The notes under the pieces: model-generated
What the model was told of the DNA's origin: nothing
The model's input: only the letters and a program-made list of their open reading frames with translations
The model's database searches: none
Assembly: GCF_030406325.1 (NCBI RefSeq)
Contig: NZ_JAUEQY010000039.1
Location: 1-64,000, forward strand
DNA length: 64,000 bases
Direction of reading: 5' to 3'
Origin: Actinomadura sp. DC4
GTDB taxonomy: Bacteria; Actinomycetota; Actinomycetes; Streptosporangiales; Streptosporangiaceae
In this document: one piece after another, positions 1 through 9,091 of the stretch
Numbering within the stretch: position 1 is the first letter of the stretch
Layout: every line of letters begins with the position of its first letter
Made by a program: the position numbers and the translations under genes

Positions 1-208
1 GCCGCCCCCCCCCCCGGCCCCGGGCGGCGACTCGTTGGTGATGTCCCCCCTGTGCGCCCCGGCGCGGGGGCCCCGCGCCCGGGGCCCCCCCCGGCACCCG
101 CCCCGGCGGGGGGTCAAAACGCGGGGCCCCCGGGCGCGGCGGGGGCGGGGGGGGCCCCCGGGGCCCCCCCCACACCCCGCCGGGGGGGCGGGGGGGGCGG
201 GGGCGCCC
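1..208. other. Low-complexity G/C-run sequence at window edge
   Basis: This stretch is almost entirely runs of G and of C, with no codon structure in any frame. Readable coding sequence with normal actinobacterial composition begins abruptly at about position 209. It is most simply a low-quality contig end rather than biology. It hides the true 5' end of the permease gene that follows, and probably the end of an upstream binding-protein gene. Confidence 0.6.
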
Positions 209-238
209 CGCCGCCACGGCCTGCGGGTCCTCGGATTC

Positions 239-1111
239 ATGTCGCCGTGGCTGATCGGGTTCGCGCTGTTCTTCGCCTACCCCCTCGCCGCGACGGTCTA
301 CTTCTCCTTCTACCGCTACAACCTGTTCCAGCTCACGCCGATCGGGCTGACCAACTACCGGTTCCTGCTCCACGACCCGTACGCGTGGACGGCGATCAAG
401 AACACGTTGTGGCTGGTCGTGGTGCTGGTCCCGCTGCGGGTGTTGTTCGGCCTGGGTCTCGCGCAGCTGCTGACCAACATCCGGCAGGGCGGCAACATCC
501 TGCGCTCGATCTTCTACCTGCCGTTCCTGATCCCGCCGGTCGCCGCGACGGTCGCGTTCGTGTTCGTGGTCAACCCGGGCACCGGACCGATCAACGACAT
601 CGCCGCCAAGATCGGCATCAACCTGCCGGACTGGTTCAACGACCCGACCTGGACCAAGCCGGGCCTGACGCTGCTCTCGCTGTGGGCCATCGGCGACGTC
701 ATGATCATCCTGCTGGCGGCGCTGCTCGACGTGCCCAAGACCCTGTACGAGGCCGCCGCGATCGACGGCGCGAACGCCTGGCAGCGGTTCCGGCGCATCA
801 CGCTGCCGACGATCTCGCCGGTGCTGATGTTCTCGGCGGTCACCGGTGTCATCGAGACCCTGCAGTACTTCACGCAGGCGATGGTCGCCGCGCACGTCTC
901 CCAGGGCAACGCCGACCAGGCCGGCACCACCACCGCGCCCGGCTACCCCGACGGCGCCTCGCTCACCTTCCCGCAGGTCCTGTACGACGAGGGGTTCCGG
1001 CAGTTCAACATGGGCTACGCGTGCGTGCTGGCGCTCGTGCTGTTCGCCGTCGCCATGTTCTTCACCCTCATCCTGCTCCGCCAGTTCCACGCGTTCGCCG
1101 ACGACAACTGA
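239..1111 (+). CDS. Sugar ABC transporter permease, MalF/UgpA type
   Basis: Inner-membrane subunit of a binding-protein-dependent sugar importer. From the SPWLIGFALFFAYPL segment the protein shows the usual six hydrophobic helices. The cytoplasmic EAA loop, which docks the ATPase, is clear (EAAAIDGANAWQRFRRITLP, near residue 175). The ATG at 239 gives about 290 residues, normal for the family. The frame stays open to position 35, but sequence before about 209 is G/C runs and cannot be trusted, so the true start may lie a few codons upstream of 239. It is followed after 11 bases by the partner permease. No ATPase gene is present, as is usual in actinomycetes that share one MsiK-type ATPase (general knowledge). 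The binding protein presumably lies upstream of the window. Confidence 0.85.
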   Translation: MSPWLIGFALFFAYPLAATVYFSFYRYNLFQLTPIGLTNYRFLLHDPYAWTAIKNTLWLVVVLVPLRVLFGLGLAQLLTNIRQGGNILRSIFYLPFLIPPVAATVAFVFVVNPGTGPINDIAAKIGINLPDWFNDPTWTKPGLTLLSLWAIGDVMIILLAALLDVPKTLYEAAAIDGANAWQRFRRITLPTISPVLMFSAVTGVIETLQYFTQAMVAAHVSQGNADQAGTTTAPGYPDGASLTFPQVLYDEGFRQFNMGYACVLALVLFAVAMFFTLILLRQFHAFADDN

Positions 1112-1122
1112 AGGGAGGCCCC

Positions 1123-2019
1123 ATGACCAGCACGACTCTCGACGTACGCCGCGCCTCCGCCGCACGCCGCCCGCCGCAGGTCGCCCGGCGGGAACGGCGC
1201 AGGCAGCGCCTGTACTGGATCGCGACGCACGCGGTCGCGATCGCCCTGGCGATCATGTTCCTGGCGCCGCTGATCTTCATGTTCCTGACGGCCGTGATGA
1301 GCAGCAACGAGACCCTCACCGGCAGCCTGTGGCCCAAGAGCTGGCACTGGGAGAACTTCGGCCACGCGCTGACCACCGACCACGGCGCGATGCTGCACTG
1401 GCTGTTCAACACGCTGATGTACGCCGTGCTCGCGACGGTCTTCATGCTCGTCTCCAGCATCCCGGTCGCCTACGCCCTGGCGCGGTTCCGCTTCCGCGGC
1501 CGCAAGCTCGCGTTCGTCCTGGTGATCAGCACGATGATGCTGCCGCCGCAGGTGACGATCGTGCCGATGTACATCATGTGGGCGCGGTTCCACCTGACCG
1601 GGACGCTGTGGCCGCTGATCATCCCGATGCTGTTCGGGGACGCGTTCTCCATCTTCCTGCTGCGGCAGTTCCTGGTGACGATCCCCAAGGAGTACGCCGA
1701 CGCGGCACGGGTGGACGGCTGCGGCGAGCTCCGTACGATGCTGCGGGTCATCCTGCCGATGGCCCGGCCGGCGATCGCCGCGGTCGCGCTGTTCCAGTTC
1801 TTCTACGCCTGGAACGACTACTTCGGGCCGCTGATCTACGCCAAACCGGACTCGTGGACACTGGCCGTGGGCCTGTCGACGTTCCGCGCCGCGCACCACG
1901 TGGAGTGGAACCTCACCATGGCCGCGACGCTCCTCACCGTACTTCCGGTGATCATTGTTTTCTTCCTCGCCCAGCGGGTGTTCATCCAGGGCGTGACCTT
2001 GACGGGAGTGAAGGGTTGA
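1123..2019 (+). CDS. Sugar ABC transporter permease, MalG/UgpE type
   Basis: Second membrane subunit of the same importer, about 298 residues. It has a basic N-terminal tail, then hydrophobic segments starting at IATHAVAIALAIMFLAPL. The EAA loop reads EYADAARVDGCGELRTMLRV (about residue 190). The start ATG has an AAGGGAGG ribosome site five bases upstream. Its stop overlaps the TTG start of the GH4 gene, so the importer and the intracellular glycosidase are translationally coupled. This suggests the transported sugar is the GH4 substrate or its precursor. The substrate cannot be read from the sequence; a beta-glucoside or amino-sugar oligomer is an inference from the neighbours. Confidence 0.88.
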   Translation: MTSTTLDVRRASAARRPPQVARRERRRQRLYWIATHAVAIALAIMFLAPLIFMFLTAVMSSNETLTGSLWPKSWHWENFGHALTTDHGAMLHWLFNTLMYAVLATVFMLVSSIPVAYALARFRFRGRKLAFVLVISTMMLPPQVTIVPMYIMWARFHLTGTLWPLIIPMLFGDAFSIFLLRQFLVTIPKEYADAARVDGCGELRTMLRVILPMARPAIAAVALFQFFYAWNDYFGPLIYAKPDSWTLAVGLSTFRAAHHVEWNLTMAATLLTVLPVIIVFFLAQRVFIQGVTLTGVKG

Positions 2020-3278
2020 AGCTCTGTGTGGTCGGCGGCGGCTCGACGTACACGCCGGAACTCGTGGACGGCATCGCCCGCCTGCGCGACACGCTGCCGG
2101 TCTCCGAGCTCGCGCTCGTCGATCCCGACGAGCGCCGCCTGGAGCTGGTCGGCGGGTTCTCCCGCCGCATCTTCGCGCGGTACGGCCATCCGGGCGTGAT
2201 CCGTACGACGACCGTGCTCGACGAGGGGGTCGAGGGCGCCGGGGCCGTGCTCCTGCAGCTGCGCGTCGGCGGCCAGGCCGCCCGGCACGTGGACGAGACG
2301 CTCCCGCCGACCTGCGGCTGCGTCGGGCAGGAGACGACCGGTGCGGGCGGGCTCGCCAAGGCGCTGCGCACCGTGCCGGTGGTCCTGGACATCGCCGACC
2401 GCGTCGCCGCCCTCGCGCCGGACGCCTGGATCGTCGACTTCACCAACCCGGTCGGCATCGTCACGCGCGCCCTCCTGGACGCCGGGCACCGCGCGGTCGG
2501 GCTGTGCAACGTCGCGATCGGAATCCAGCGGCACGTCGCGAAGCTGCTCGACGTCGCGCCCGCCGACGTCCGGCTCGGCCACGTCGGCCTCAACCACCTG
2601 ACCTGGGAACGCAGCGTGCACGTGGGCGGCGAGGACGTGCTGCCCAAGCTGCTCGCCGACCACGCCGAGGACCTCGCGTCCGGTATCGGCCTGCCTCCCG
2701 CGCTCCTGCGGCGGCTCGGTGTCGTACCGTCCTATTACCTGCGGTACTACTACGAACATGACGCGGTCGTCGCCGAGCAGCTGTCCGCCCCGTCACGCGC
2801 CGAGGAGGTGACGGCCATCGAGGAGCGCCTCCTGGAGATGTACGCCGACCCCTCGCTCGACGTGAAGCCGCAGCTCCTGGAGCAGCGCGGCGGCGCGTAC
2901 TACTCCGAGGCCGCCGTCGACCTCGTCGCGTCCCTGGCCGGCGACCGCGGTGACGTCCAGGTGGTCAACGTGCGCAACGGCGACCGGCTGCCGTTCCTGC
3001 CGCCCGAGGCGGTGATCGAGGTTCCGGCCCGCATCACCTCCGCCGGCGCGGACCCGCTGCCGGTGGACCCGGTCGAGCCGCTGTACGCGGGCCTGATCGC
3101 GCACGTGACCGCCTACGAGGAGCTGGCCCTGGAGGCCGCGCGCAAGGGAGGTGCCGACCGGGTGACCGACGCCCTGCTCGCCCATCCGCTGATCGGGCAG
3201 GTGAGCCTGGCCACCGATCTGGCCGGCCGCCTCATCGCCGCGAACGCGGCCCACCTGCCCTGGGCGGTGGACGCGTGA
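2016..3278 (+). CDS. NAD-dependent 6-phospho-glycosidase, GH4 family
   Basis: Cytosolic glycosidase of about 420 residues. The N-terminal Rossmann motif (VVGGGSTYTPEL) is diagnostic for GH4, whose members use NAD+ and a divalent metal in a redox-assisted hydrolysis. The metal-site Cys lies in GLCNVAIG (near residue 164) and the His in GLNHLTW. TTG at 2016 is chosen because it gives the canonical KLCVVGGG start and overlaps the previous stop. The closest remembered relatives are 6-phospho-beta-glucosidases (BglT/LicH type). GH4 enzymes usually act on phosphorylated sugars delivered by a PTS. Here the uptake system is an ABC importer and a kinase gene follows, so the kinase may supply the phosphate. 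Confidence 0.85.
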   Translation: MKLCVVGGGSTYTPELVDGIARLRDTLPVSELALVDPDERRLELVGGFSRRIFARYGHPGVIRTTTVLDEGVEGAGAVLLQLRVGGQAARHVDETLPPTCGCVGQETTGAGGLAKALRTVPVVLDIADRVAALAPDAWIVDFTNPVGIVTRALLDAGHRAVGLCNVAIGIQRHVAKLLDVAPADVRLGHVGLNHLTWERSVHVGGEDVLPKLLADHAEDLASGIGLPPALLRRLGVVPSYYLRYYYEHDAVVAEQLSAPSRAEEVTAIEERLLEMYADPSLDVKPQLLEQRGGAYYSEAAVDLVASLAGDRGDVQVVNVRNGDRLPFLPPEAVIEVPARITSAGADPLPVDPVEPLYAGLIAHVTAYEELALEAARKGGADRVTDALLAHPLIGQVSLATDLAGRLIAANAAHLPWAVDA

Positions 3279-4240
3279 TCGTCGCGATCGACGGCGGGAA
3301 CAGCAAGACCGACGTGGCGGTCCTCACCACCGGCGGCAAGGTGCTCTCGACCGTACGCGGCGGCGGCTTCCGGCCCGTCGCCGACGGTGTCGAGGCGGCG
3401 GTGAACACCCTCACGGACGCGGTGACGCGCGCCCTGGAGGCCGCCGGGCTGACCGAGTCGTGGCCGGTCGCCGACCACGTGTCGGCCTACCTCGCCAACG
3501 TGGACCTGCCGGAGGAGGAACAGGAGTTCCACCGCATCATCACGGCCTGCAACTGGGGCCGGAACGTACGGGTCGGCAACGACACGTTCGCGCTGCTGCG
3601 CTCGGGCGTCACCGAACGCTGGGGCGTCGCCGTCGTGTGCGGTGCCGGCATCAACTGCGCGGGCGTCGGCCCGGACGGGCAGGTCGCCCGCTTCCCCTCG
3701 ATCGGCCGGGTCACCGGCGACTGGGGCGGCGGCCACCACCTCGGCGAGGAGGCGCTGTGGCACGGCGTACGCGCCGAGGACGGCCGCGGCCCGCAGACGG
3801 CGCTCGCCGGCGCGGTCGCCGCGCACTTCGGCGTGGCCACCGCGCTGGAGGTCGGCCTCGGCATCCACTTCGGGGAGATCTCCGAGGACCGCCTCGGCGA
3901 GCTGTCGCCGGTGCTGTTCTCGGCCGCGGCGGCCGGCGACGAGGTCGCCGCCCGTCTCGTCGAACGCCAGGCGGACGAGGTGACGGCGCTGGCCACGGTC
4001 GTGCTGCGCCGGCTGGGGCTGCTGAACTCGCCGGTGGAGGTGGTCCTCGGCGGCGGCGTCCTGGCGGCGCGGGACGCACTGCTGATGACCGCGATCCAGG
4101 AACGCTTCTCACGCGTCGCACCGCAGGCCAAACTCGTCGTCGTCGACGCGCCGCCCGTCCTCGGCGCCGCACTGCTCGGCCTGGACGCCGCCGGCGCATC
4201 ACCGGAGGCCCACGAGCGCCTGCGCGCCTACTACGCCTGA
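3275..4240 (+). CDS. BadF/BadG/BcrA-type sugar kinase (N-acetylglucosamine kinase-like)
   Basis: ASKHA-fold kinase of 321 residues. The N-terminal phosphate-1 loop is IVAIDGGNSKTDVAVL, and a second glycine-rich segment (CGAGINCAG) follows near residue 125. A GDWGGGHHLGEEAL block, typical of the BadF family's glucosamine/N-acetylglucosamine kinases, is also present. The GTG start overlaps the GH4 stop (GTGA), so the two proteins are co-translated. Likely job: ATP-dependent phosphorylation of an imported sugar or of the monosaccharide released by the GH4 enzyme. Substrate specificity is not readable. It is the last gene of the four-gene operon. Confidence 0.8.
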   Translation: MIVAIDGGNSKTDVAVLTTGGKVLSTVRGGGFRPVADGVEAAVNTLTDAVTRALEAAGLTESWPVADHVSAYLANVDLPEEEQEFHRIITACNWGRNVRVGNDTFALLRSGVTERWGVAVVCGAGINCAGVGPDGQVARFPSIGRVTGDWGGGHHLGEEALWHGVRAEDGRGPQTALAGAVAAHFGVATALEVGLGIHFGEISEDRLGELSPVLFSAAAAGDEVAARLVERQADEVTALATVVLRRLGLLNSPVEVVLGGGVLAARDALLMTAIQERFSRVAPQAKLVVVDAPPVLGAALLGLDAAGASPEAHERLRAYYA

Positions 4241-4515
4241 GGCGCGGGTCTCGTGACGCGATGATCGCGACTGGTCAGTCTTGTTCGCGTGGATGACGTC
4301 CCGGGTGACTTCCTCTCTTCGACCGAACCCGACCGGCTGTGGCTGTCGAAGATCGACGCGTCGCCGACCGTACGTTCGGAGGTGACGGCATCTCCCAGTT
4401 CCTCGACATCGGCACGGGCATCCCGACGGTGGGTCCCACTCACGACATCGCCCAGCGTGTCGACCGAGAGGCCCGGGGTGCCTGGGTCGACAACGACCGT
4501 TGCAAGTCGGATTAT
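4241..4515. other. Intergenic stretch without a convincing gene
   Basis: About 275 bases after the sugar operon. Several short frames are open on both strands, but none has a recognisable domain or ribosome site, and base composition is less GC-biased than the neighbouring genes. No strong terminator hairpin was seen. It leads directly into a transposase remnant. Confidence 0.5.
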
Positions 4516-4716
4516 TCACACCGCAATTAGGACGCGCCGATTACCACGCAGATGTACGACCACCTTCAAGAGGTGAGCGTTGCAGCAGGCGTGTGCGGCG
4601 TGGCCGTAGGTGTCATAAGGAGCCCAGCCGTCATGCACCGCCACCCCGGTGAAGGCGGGCAGGCCCCGAGCGGCGTTCGTCGATCGGACGATGGTGGACC
4701 CCTGCAGGCACTCCAC
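4516..4716 (-). pseudogene. IS66-family transposase fragment
   Basis: A 66-codon open frame whose central part (about 4564-4665) matches the IS66 DDE region: VAVHDGWAPYDTYGHAAHAC followed by CNAHLLK. In intact IS66 transposases this block holds a catalytic Asp (in VHDGW), with the CNAHLLREL helix after it, in a protein of roughly 500 residues. Everything else is missing, and the flanking sequence does not continue the homology in frame. No terminal inverted repeats were found. It is a decayed insertion-sequence relic. Confidence 0.7.
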
Positions 4717-4806
4717 GTCAGCCTGAAGCGGCGTGTGGGGCCTTGATCGTCTTCTGCCGGGGCGGAGTGAGAATGCGGATAGCCCTGCGCCAAGACAAGG
4801 ACGCGC

Positions 4807-5880
4807 GTGGCCGCGTCCAATTGCCAGGGCAGTGATCTATTGGATCCCCTTGCAGAGGGATACATTGAGCACATCTTGCTCAGGCTCGCCGGTGCGACGG
4901 AGGGTGACGTGGCGGATCCGAGGCGCTCAACGCCCAAGTGGGCGAATAAGAAGCGGAGATTACCCGCGGAGAAACCCTGGTACAAACGGACCGTGATTTG
5001 GGTCACCACCGTGATAATGGCCCCCGCACTCGTCGCCGCCATCACCGCAACCATCACCGGCCAGACCCAGAAGCTGATCGACAGACTACCGAAGCCCGGC
5101 TCGTCGACCTCCTCCGGCGTTTCCCCATCCCGCACGGCCGAACCGCCCCTCCTGATCGTGAAAGCGACGGCAGACACATCCGAGGACGCCGGCGGGACCT
5201 GGGCTGCGGCCGGCAAAATCCGGCTGACCAAGGCAGCGATCGCACAGTGGCAGAAGGAGATGGCCACGGAGGGCGGGACCGATGGTTACAGCCGGTTTAT
5301 ACTAGGGCTAGGCGCGGTCACGGCGCACGGCATGGTCATCGATCTGAAGATGTCCACCCTGACATCCCAGCAGGTGCGCCTAGAACGGGTGCGCATGGCC
5401 AAGACCTGCACCGATCCACTCAGCGGGACGCTCTTTTTCAACCCGCCTGCCGGGGGTCCCGGACGGCCTGGCGAAATTGGCTTCGACCTCGATCAGCAGG
5501 TGCCGATCGCACAAGAAGTGCGATTGGAAAATGATTTTCCGGAGTTCACCGGAAGAGACTTCTTCAGGACGCACATTCAGTATTTCACGAAGAACGACGG
5601 TTACGTTTACCACGTTATAGTGCATACCCGAAAGCACTACTGCACTTTCCGGCTGCTGCTGGACGTGACAGGGGACTACAGGTCCGAGACGATCACCGTC
5701 GATGATCACGGAGAGCCGTTCCGCGTCACGGGCGTCTATATGACCACCGACACCCATGGGTTCCCGATCGAAAAGTTCCGAGCCTATAAGAAGGTGTATG
5801 CCACAGCCGCCAGCGGATCGCACGGCCCGGACTGGTGGAACGAGGAAGACCCAAAGACTTTCAAACCGTATGGACCATGA
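4807..5880 (+). CDS. Membrane-anchored protein of unknown function
   Basis: A 357-residue protein not recognised as any family. The first ~70 residues are basic and cytoplasmic (WANKKRRLPAEKPWYKR). One membrane segment follows (about residues 64-88, VIWVTTVIMAPALVAAITAT), then a roughly 265-residue presumably extracytoplasmic part with mixed beta-rich character and two Cys (KTCTDP and HYCTF). The GTG start at 4807 is the furthest upstream; no convincing ribosome site distinguishes it from later starts. Codon use is less GC-biased than in the neighbours, and it lies between two transposase relics, suggesting acquisition by transfer. It stands alone, with no operon partner. Confidence 0.55.
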   Translation: MAASNCQGSDLLDPLAEGYIEHILLRLAGATEGDVADPRRSTPKWANKKRRLPAEKPWYKRTVIWVTTVIMAPALVAAITATITGQTQKLIDRLPKPGSSTSSGVSPSRTAEPPLLIVKATADTSEDAGGTWAAAGKIRLTKAAIAQWQKEMATEGGTDGYSRFILGLGAVTAHGMVIDLKMSTLTSQQVRLERVRMAKTCTDPLSGTLFFNPPAGGPGRPGEIGFDLDQQVPIAQEVRLENDFPEFTGRDFFRTHIQYFTKNDGYVYHVIVHTRKHYCTFRLLLDVTGDYRSETITVDDHGEPFRVTGVYMTTDTHGFPIEKFRAYKKVYATAASGSHGPDWWNEEDPKTFKPYGP

Positions 5881-6096
5881 CAGCTTTGCAATCCACGCAC
5901 ACAACGGGCAACCCGAGAGGCCGGGATCCAGGCGGCAGGTTCTAAGGTGTTCTGGAAGGCGCATCGCTTCTCAAGATGTCTACGCCATCAACTTCGATCA
6001 GTCGAAATCCCAGCCCTGGGAAATCACACACTGCTTTCAGGCCGCTGCCGTCACAGCCGTTTCCTCGATCAGTTTGTTTCCTACCTGCATAACTGA

Positions 6097-6297
6097 TCCG
6101 ACGAAGACTATCGTTTCGAGGCCGCCCTATGGCTGAAGCGTCATGCCGACGACGAGGAATTACGACTCTTCGCCATGACTCTTATCGAAGAGCACCCAGA
6201 TCGACGAGCGCTCCTGAACGAGCGGATGAGACGTGGCGAAATCACAGCCGATGATGTTGTCGAGCTCGGGAGTCCACCCGAGCCACTCGACACCTGA
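6097..6297 (+). other. Short open frame, possible decayed gene
   Basis: A 67-codon stretch with protein-like composition (EAALWLKRHADDEELRLFAM, then an acidic and proline-rich end). It lacks a start codon at its head: the frame is closed by TGA at 6094-6096, and the first in-frame ATG is at 6175, giving only 40 residues. Helical, charged content suggests it was once coding. No family recognised. The rest of 5881-6370 holds nothing I can support. Confidence 0.25.
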
Positions 6298-6370
6298 CGC
6301 GACGCCGTGGGCCCTGCCTCCAGTTTCCCCACACGGTCGGGCCGGGAGTGTCTAATCAACGGCGGATCTG

Positions 6371-6637
6371 ATGATCAAGGAGATGTGTCCGATGACGGAG
6401 ATCGCCGTGGAGAACGAGCAGGCCGACCGGGTTCAGGCACTCTCGAGTGCGGTGCCGGACGAGGAGCTCGTTGCGATGCTGGTCGACCGGGCTCGGAACG
6501 AAAAGCTGCAGCTGACCGGTGCGCCCGCATCCGCAAGGCCATCCGCGCCCGCGGCCACCTTCCCGCTGCACTCAGCTCTTCTCAAGCCACGCGGCACCGT
6601 CGAGGCCGGGACACGGAGCGGCAGACAGTGGTCGTGA
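6371..6637 (+). pseudogene. Internally deleted IS256/mutator-type transposase
   Basis: The frame opens with an acidic leader and then DEELVAMLVDRARNEKLQLTG (6458-6520), the N-terminal block of IS256-type transposases, which normally continues with a glycine-rich LTKxVLExALExE segment. At 6520 the sequence switches to another reading frame encoding CARIRKAIRARGHLP (6520-6564), which resembles the C-terminal block of the same family (RxIRARGHFPxExAALK). The whole DDE core, about 300 residues, is therefore missing and the ends are joined out of frame. This is a non-functional deletion derivative. No terminal repeats were located by eye. Confidence 0.6.
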
Positions 6638-6781
6638 GGTCTACTTCGGCCTTGACGGTGCCGAAAGGCCCATGGTTCGATTCCGGCGATTCGTGACATA
6701 CAACGCAGGCTTTCCCGGGGGAGACACAGGCTCGGGCGTGTCGCCGGACAGCGGCAGCGCCCACAACGCCGGGAGCTGACC

Positions 6782-9085
6782 ATGGGCCGAAGAAGACGTG
6801 TGGCGGCGATCGCGACCGCGCTCATGACGCTCGCCCCCCTGGCCTCCGCCGGGACGCCCGCCGCAGACCCGGCCGACGAGACCGCGATGCGGCCCGCGCG
6901 CCAGGCGGCGGACCAGAACGTCGAGGCCCGCGTCAACGCCCTCCTGTCGCGGATGCGGCTCGACGAGAAGCTCCAGCAGATCCAGCTGCTCTCCGACGGC
7001 CAGGTGACCGACGACGACGCCGAGAAGGGCGTCGGCGGCGTCTTCAGCCTCACCGATCCGCGCAAGATCGATCACCTGCAGCACGTCGCCGTCGAACAGT
7101 CCCGGCTGCACATCCCCATCCTGTTCGCCTACGACACCATCCACGGATACCGGACGGTCTTCCCCACGCCGCTCGGCGCGGCGAGCAGCTTCGACCCCGG
7201 CGTCGCGACCGCCGACGACACGTACGGCGCCCGCGAGTCGGCCGCGGTGGGCATCAAGCAGATCTACTCCCCCATGGTCGACGTCTCCCACGAGCCGCGC
7301 TGGGGGCGGATCGCCGAAGGCGCGGGCGAGGACCCCTACCTCGGGTCGGTGTTCGCGGCGGCCCGCGTCAAGGCCGCGCAGGGCGCCGCCTACAGCGCGC
7401 CGGACAAGGTCGTGACCAGCGTCAAGCACTTCGGCGCGTACGGCCAGCCCGAGGGCGGCCGGGACTACAACACCACGGACATGTCCGAGCAGCGGCTCCG
7501 CAACCTGTATCTGCCGCCGTTCAGGGCCGCGGTCGACGCCGGCGCCGACACCGTGATGTGCTCGTTCAACTCGATCAACGGCTCGCCCGGCTGCGGCGAC
7601 GGCCACACCGAGACCGACATCCTCAAGCGCGAGTGGGGCTTCGACGGGTTCGTCGAGAGCGACTACACGGCGGTCTCGGAGATGCGCACCTGCCCGCCCA
7701 GAACGCCGGACGAGGGCCCCTGCGGCCACGGCGTCGCGGCCGACGGGCCCGGCGCGGGCGCGCTCGCGCTCAACGCCGGCACCGACTCGGAGATGGTCAG
7801 CACCAACATCCGCGACTACGGGAGGCAGCTGCTCGCCGACGGCCGGATCTCCCAGCGCCGCGTCGACGACGCCGTACGGCGGATCCTGCGGGTGAAGTTC
7901 CGCGCCGGGCTGTTCGACCACCCCTACGTCGACCCGGCCAAGGCCGAGGCCGCGCAGCTGCTGCCCGACGCGGTGGCCGCGGCCCGTACGGCGGCCGGCC
8001 GCTCGATGGTCCTGCTGAAGAACGACGGCGACGCGCTGCCGCTCGACCCGGCCAAGTCCACCGCCGTGATCGGGCCGCTCGGCGACGACCAGCACGACAT
8101 GCTCGGCCCCTGGTGGGGACAGGGCCGCGACCAGGACGCCGTGTCGGTCTACGCGGGCCTCAAGGCGCAGAGCCCCAGGACGACCTTCACCCAGGGCTGC
8201 ACGATCGTCGACAAGGACCCGCCGGACAACACGCCCGGTGACGTCTGCGGGTCCGACGCGGGCTTCCCCCAGGCCGTCGCGGCGGCCAAGGCCGCCGACC
8301 AGGTCGTCCTCGCGCTCGGCGAGTCGCGCGGGCAGAGCGGCGAGGCCGCCGCGCGCAGCGACATCGACCTGCCGGGCCGGCAGCAGGAGCTCATCGACGC
8401 GATCAAGGCGACCGGCAAGCCGTTCACCGTCGTGCTGTTCAACGGCCGGCCGCTGACGCTGGCCAAGGTCGCCGCGAGTGCGCCGTCGATCCTGGAGGCC
8501 TGGTTCCCCGGCGTGCAGGCCGGCAACGCGGTCGCCGACGTGCTGTTCGGCAGGGTCGACCCGGGCGGCAAGCTCCCCGTGTCGTTCCCCCGCGCGCTCG
8601 GGCAGGTGCCGATCTACTACGACCACGAGCCGACCGGCCGCCCCTGCGACGCGAGCCAGAAGTACACCTCGCGCTACCGCGACCTGCCCTCCTGCGATCC
8701 GCTCTACCCGTTCGGCTATGGCCTGAGCTACACGACGTTCGACGTCTCCGCGCCGAAACTGAGTTCGTCCACGATGCCGTCGAACGGCCGGATCAGCGCG
8801 ACCGTCGACGTGAAGAACACCGGGAAGCGGACCGGCGACGAGGTCGTACAGCTCTACGTCCACGACCCGGTCGCGAGCATCTCCCAGCCCGTACGCCGCC
8901 TGCGCGGCTTCCAGCGCGTCACGCTCGCCCCCGGCCAGACGAAGCACCTGACGTTCCGGCTCGGCCCGCAGGACGTCGGCTTCTACGACAACGGCGGCCG
9001 TTTCGTCGTCGAGCCCGGCACCATCGACGTCTATGTCGGCGACAGCTCTGCCGCCGGCGAGCACGTCTCCTTCAAGGTCCGCTGA
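6782..9085 (+). CDS. Secreted beta-glucosidase, glycoside hydrolase family 3
   Basis: A 767-residue exported GH3 enzyme. A twin-basic signal peptide (MGRRRRVAAIATALMTLAPL, cut near ASAG) is followed by the TIM-barrel domain with the substrate-binding KHFGAYG. The nucleophile Asp is in GFVESDY (near residue 299). The alpha/beta sandwich domain begins around residue 400 (RSMVLLKNDGDALPL), and a C-terminal fibronectin III-like domain (GDEVVQLYVHDPVASISQP) completes the usual BglX layout. Likely role: releasing glucose or similar sugars from beta-linked oligosaccharides outside the cell. It is monocistronic, separated from the sugar importer operon by the transposon-scarred stretch. Confidence 0.92.
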   Translation: MGRRRRVAAIATALMTLAPLASAGTPAADPADETAMRPARQAADQNVEARVNALLSRMRLDEKLQQIQLLSDGQVTDDDAEKGVGGVFSLTDPRKIDHLQHVAVEQSRLHIPILFAYDTIHGYRTVFPTPLGAASSFDPGVATADDTYGARESAAVGIKQIYSPMVDVSHEPRWGRIAEGAGEDPYLGSVFAAARVKAAQGAAYSAPDKVVTSVKHFGAYGQPEGGRDYNTTDMSEQRLRNLYLPPFRAAVDAGADTVMCSFNSINGSPGCGDGHTETDILKREWGFDGFVESDYTAVSEMRTCPPRTPDEGPCGHGVAADGPGAGALALNAGTDSEMVSTNIRDYGRQLLADGRISQRRVDDAVRRILRVKFRAGLFDHPYVDPAKAEAAQLLPDAVAAARTAAGRSMVLLKNDGDALPLDPAKSTAVIGPLGDDQHDMLGPWWGQGRDQDAVSVYAGLKAQSPRTTFTQGCTIVDKDPPDNTPGDVCGSDAGFPQAVAAAKAADQVVLALGESRGQSGEAAARSDIDLPGRQQELIDAIKATGKPFTVVLFNGRPLTLAKVAASAPSILEAWFPGVQAGNAVADVLFGRVDPGGKLPVSFPRALGQVPIYYDHEPTGRPCDASQKYTSRYRDLPSCDPLYPFGYGLSYTTFDVSAPKLSSSTMPSNGRISATVDVKNTGKRTGDEVVQLYVHDPVASISQPVRRLRGFQRVTLAPGQTKHLTFRLGPQDVGFYDNGGRFVVEPGTIDVYVGDSSAAGEHVSFKVR

Positions 9086-9091
9086 CGGCGA

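Noticed and set aside
6674-6684. GGTTCGATTCC, identical to a tRNA T-loop
   Set aside because: The flanking bases do not pair to form a T-stem, and no acceptor, D or anticodon arms lie upstream; chance match.
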